A DNA stretch of 64,000 bases from Saururus chinensis. Taxonomy: Eukaryota; Streptophyta; Magnoliopsida; Piperales; Saururaceae. The notes under the pieces are model-generated. The model did not search any database. It was not told where the DNA came from and was given only the letters and a program-made list of their open reading frames with translations. Location of the stretch: positions 28,398,563 through 28,462,562 of the forward strand of contig CP141145.1 of NCBI GenBank assembly GCA_035235625.1, written 5' to 3'. This document shows positions 61,574 to 64,000 of this stretch, piece after piece (positions within the stretch are counted from its first letter, which is position 1; each line of letters opens with the position of its first letter). Both the position numbers and the translations under genes were made by a program.

Positions 61574-61630
61574 TTGCTGAATGCAGTTAAGTTCCTTTGG
61601 CCGCAGGGGTGAAGAGTGAGCTGGGCGTCG

Positions 61631-61637
61631 TTATATA
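61631..61637 (-). promoter_or_regulatory. TATA box of the SCPL20-like gene
   Basis: TATATAA on the minus strand, in the context GCCTATATAACG, about 58 bp upstream of the start codon. It implies a short leader of about 25-30 nt. Confidence 0.75.
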
Positions 61638-62284
61638 GGCAACTGGTCGAGACCCAATGGGAGTGAGGAGAGTGATGGTCACGCTCACGCCTTCTGGCAG
61701 GGAGGGGGTGGAACTGCCGGAATTGGAAAGGAAGAGACAACAACAGAAACGGTTTTGCAGACATCCACAGCCACGTAATGAAGTGGGGGAAGAGACAGCA
61801 CTGGAAATTAAGGATTTTTAATGTGGGGAGGATAAGGAGGATGTCAAGAAACAAATCTGTGATTTCTGCTAATGGCGTATCAGGCCATTAATGGTGGTTG
61901 TTTTGCGTAGCAATCAAAGGTGGGATTATGGGTCGTGTAAGCATATGTTAGTATCTGTGGAAGTAGGGAGTGGGCTGGAGGGGAATATGATATATCTCGG
62001 CGAGTATGATATATCAGCTCCAAAATGGCAAGAGAAGAAGTCATTGATTCGTCTGGTTCATAATATCTTACCAGATTGTGCAAATATCATTCAAGACCAA
62101 TCTGTAGTATCAATTACATGAAGAAAACAACAAAATATATATGATTCTGCAGGCATTAGACGTAGTGGGAGCCATAGAAGAACCAAGTGGTGGACTGATC
62201 CCCACCCCCCTTCTTTTTAATGGTGGACTGATTGAAACAGAACATTAATCAATCAAAATATCAGTAGTTGATTACCAATTTATT
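61638..62284. other. Upstream region of the SCPL20-like gene
   Basis: No gene. The ORF at 61891-62121 has no domain. Probably the proximal promoter. Confidence 0.5.
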
Positions 62285-62615
62285 CAGTCAATGGTTTGAC
62301 TGTGCCTGGTGGGGGATGACCAGAAGCTTGAACGTGGACATAGTTAAGAGAAAAAAAAAAAGAACAAGCACACAAAGACACAAACTGCTCCATCTCAAGT
62401 CCAAATTCTATGCAGAAGTGCTAAACAGCAGTGATGATGCATAATTAATTTAATCAAGGGGCTTGACTGTTCTGGCCGGAGATGATAAGTATGAACTTTG
62501 AATGTAAATTTGGACCCATGAACACATGAGATGATAACAAGGACAAAGTAGCACAAGCCACAAACTTATGCATCTGAAGTGTAAATTCTGTCAAATCAGC
62601 AGTGAATTAAATGCC
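62285..62615. repeat. Diverged tandem duplication, about 165-bp unit
   Basis: Unit 1 (62285-62455) and unit 2 (62457-62615) share, in order, TTTGACTGTGCCTGG / CTTGACTGTTCTGGC, AGCACA..CACAAACT, CTCAAGTCCAAATTCT / CTGAAGTGTAAATTCT, and CAGCAGTGA. They lie 0.7-1.0 kb upstream of the SCPL20-like start codon. Confidence 0.75.
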
Positions 62616-63597
62616 TTATTTCCAGACCTCTAATCACCTGCTTTTCCTCGCCCACACACTCTGCAGTGGATGAGAGCTGGTTTGTTTCTTTGTTGAAATG
62701 TCGGCAATGAAAGAGATTAGGGCCCAGGTACAGAATTTGGACAAAGTGGGTCGATTACATCCGTCTCCACTATAGCACAGGGAATTCCCTTGGGTTCCTT
62801 TCAATCTTCCTTTATCTTCTCATTTCCATCTACAAAACGCCTTCTTAATTACATGAACTTAATTACCCATTTTGGTTCTTCCTCGGATTCCATTAGGGGT
62901 AAATTTTTGGTGTGGGTGCCCAATTACCCACATTTCCGGTTTATTTTTTGGTGTTGCTTCACCTTAGAAATAATTTATAACTCTTTTTTTTTTAAATTTC
63001 TTCTTAGCTACCATTTACTTTTTCTCGTGAAGATTGGGCTGGTAAGCTACTGATCAGTGACCTATATTCATGATTATATGCCTGGATTTGATGAGGTATC
63101 CCATTTACTGTTAGTAATGAATGCAACTTTGCTAGTCCACTTACCTTACAGCACTATATTTGCGTGTAACTTCAAGAGAAAAAGTCGTACTATTCCTTCA
63201 GAAGTAAGTGCACTTTTTGGTTGTTTTCCATTTTGAATGGTAGACTACTAAAGCTAGATAGCCTTGTATCTTCTGAACAAGATGGGAAAGCTCCATATAT
63301 TAGTTGAGAAAGGATTAGCAAATATGTTGGGTTGCCAGAGGCCTGTGCTTCTACAATTGGGAGAGCTTATGCTTCACATGTAATCACGGCACTACATCTG
63401 GAAACGGTCATCATCCACAAAGAGATGCAGAGGAAGAAATGACAGCTACTTGTAATTGCATTGATAAGTTTATGAACTCTTCTCAATGCAATCTCACCTT
63501 CATCTTTTAAAAAAAAAATGGAAAAGAAAAGAAAAAATTAAAATCTTATTTTTAAGAAACTTGGTTATAGCATTTTCTTATATCCTGTTTACCTAAT
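62616..63597. other. Spacer
   Basis: No gene. ORF 62790-63053 is hydrophobic low-complexity with no recognised domain. Confidence 0.45.
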
Positions 63598-63681
63598 CTC
63601 CTTCCTAAAATAAGTATTTTATTTAGTTTGTAATTAAAAAGAACTAAACAAAAAAGAACACTTATTTTAGGACGGAAGGAG
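63598..63681. mobile_element. Small Stowaway-like MITE
   Basis: Ends CTCCTTCCTAAAATAAGT and ACTTATTTTAGGACGGAAGGAG are inverted repeats, followed by TA at 63682-63683. Total 84 bp, almost entirely palindromic. Confidence 0.8.
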
Positions 63682-63765
63682 TATATAGAAAGTGGAGTGT
63701 ATAGTAATCAGTAGCATACTTATCCTAAACAAAGTGCATTATATGGGGATTAATATATCAACCAA

Positions 63766-63940
63766 CAGGGTGTTGGTTGGACGTCGAGGACCAAGCCTAA
63801 GGATGTGGAGGGTTTTTGAGTTCAAACCCCAACTCCTTATGATGTGTGGGCTTTATATGTGCTTGTAATGAGGGTATTGGCGGTGAGATATGGTGTTTTA
63901 GGAGGCTTGTTGTCCTGCCCTTTCTATTTATGAGTCCTAA
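63766..63940 (+). mobile_element. Probable tRNA-derived SINE head
   Basis: A box-B-like motif GAGTTCAAACCCC lies at 63820-63832, with a box-A-like GGTGTTGGTTGGACG about 50 bp before it (63769-63783). This spacing suits an RNA polymerase III promoter. The tail cannot be fixed because the window ends. Confidence 0.45.
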
Positions 63941-64000
63941 ACTAACTCCTAAAGGCACAGCTACCCCTTGTTAACTAAAAAACTTGGTAGGGATTAATTG

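Overview
The window is plant nuclear DNA. It has intron-rich genes with GT..AG introns in AT-rich sequence, long introns carrying transposon debris, a chloroplast-targeted Fe-S assembly gene, a DIR1-like lipid-transfer protein, and plant transposons (hAT, Stowaway-like and Tourist-like MITEs, RTE and L1 LINEs, long LTRs starting TGTAACRCCC). First exons that are GC-rich beside AT-rich introns (clearest in SUFD) suggest a monocot, probably not a grass. That placement is inference.

Six protein genes can be reconstructed with splice sites that keep frame throughout: (1) a PHL2/PHL3-type MYB-CC transcription factor, + strand, 3094-6641, 6 exons; (2) a NDUFAF7/MidA-like (DUF185) methyltransferase, - strand, 19577-10509, 13 exons; (3) SUFD/ABCI7, + strand, 19819-23335, 3 exons; (4) a DIR1-like lipid-transfer protein, + strand, 29927-30232, 1 exon; (5) a clade-E-like PP2C phosphatase, + strand, 52436-56087, 5 exons; (6) a SCPL20-like serine carboxypeptidase, - strand, 61573-56576, 14 exons. 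Genes 2 and 3 are head to head, 241 bp apart, and probably share a bidirectional promoter. Genes 5 and 6 converge, 488 bp apart.

Between genes the DNA is mostly transposons. A 2.8-kb non-autonomous LTR element lies at 7365-10169. From 25.2 to 45.8 kb there is a nest: a hAT element split by a 3.4-kb LTR, a second copy of that LTR inverted on the far side of the DIR1-like gene, another LTR-like block at 32.9-34.4 kb, and a 4.5-kb solo LTR inserted in a degenerate L1 LINE. Several of these have exact target-site duplications that fix their ends (ACCACAAT, AATAA, ACTAT, ACTAAGCC, TTA). A decayed duplicate of the PP2C 5'-leader region lies about 20 kb upstream of the gene, at 31.6 kb.

The genes do not form a functional cluster; they are unrelated neighbours, as is usual in a plant chromosome. 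I found no convincing undescribed biological system. The most interesting signals are the compact bidirectional promoter with a perfect GC-rich palindrome, the nested hAT/LTR structure, the large inverted LTR pair enclosing the DIR1-like gene, the displaced PP2C leader copy, and a long hairpin just past the SUFD stop. The long ORFs in the GC-rich blocks at 8.4-9.0, 26.3-26.9 and 42.5-44.1 kb lie inside LTRs or the internal part of a non-autonomous element and are not counted as genes.
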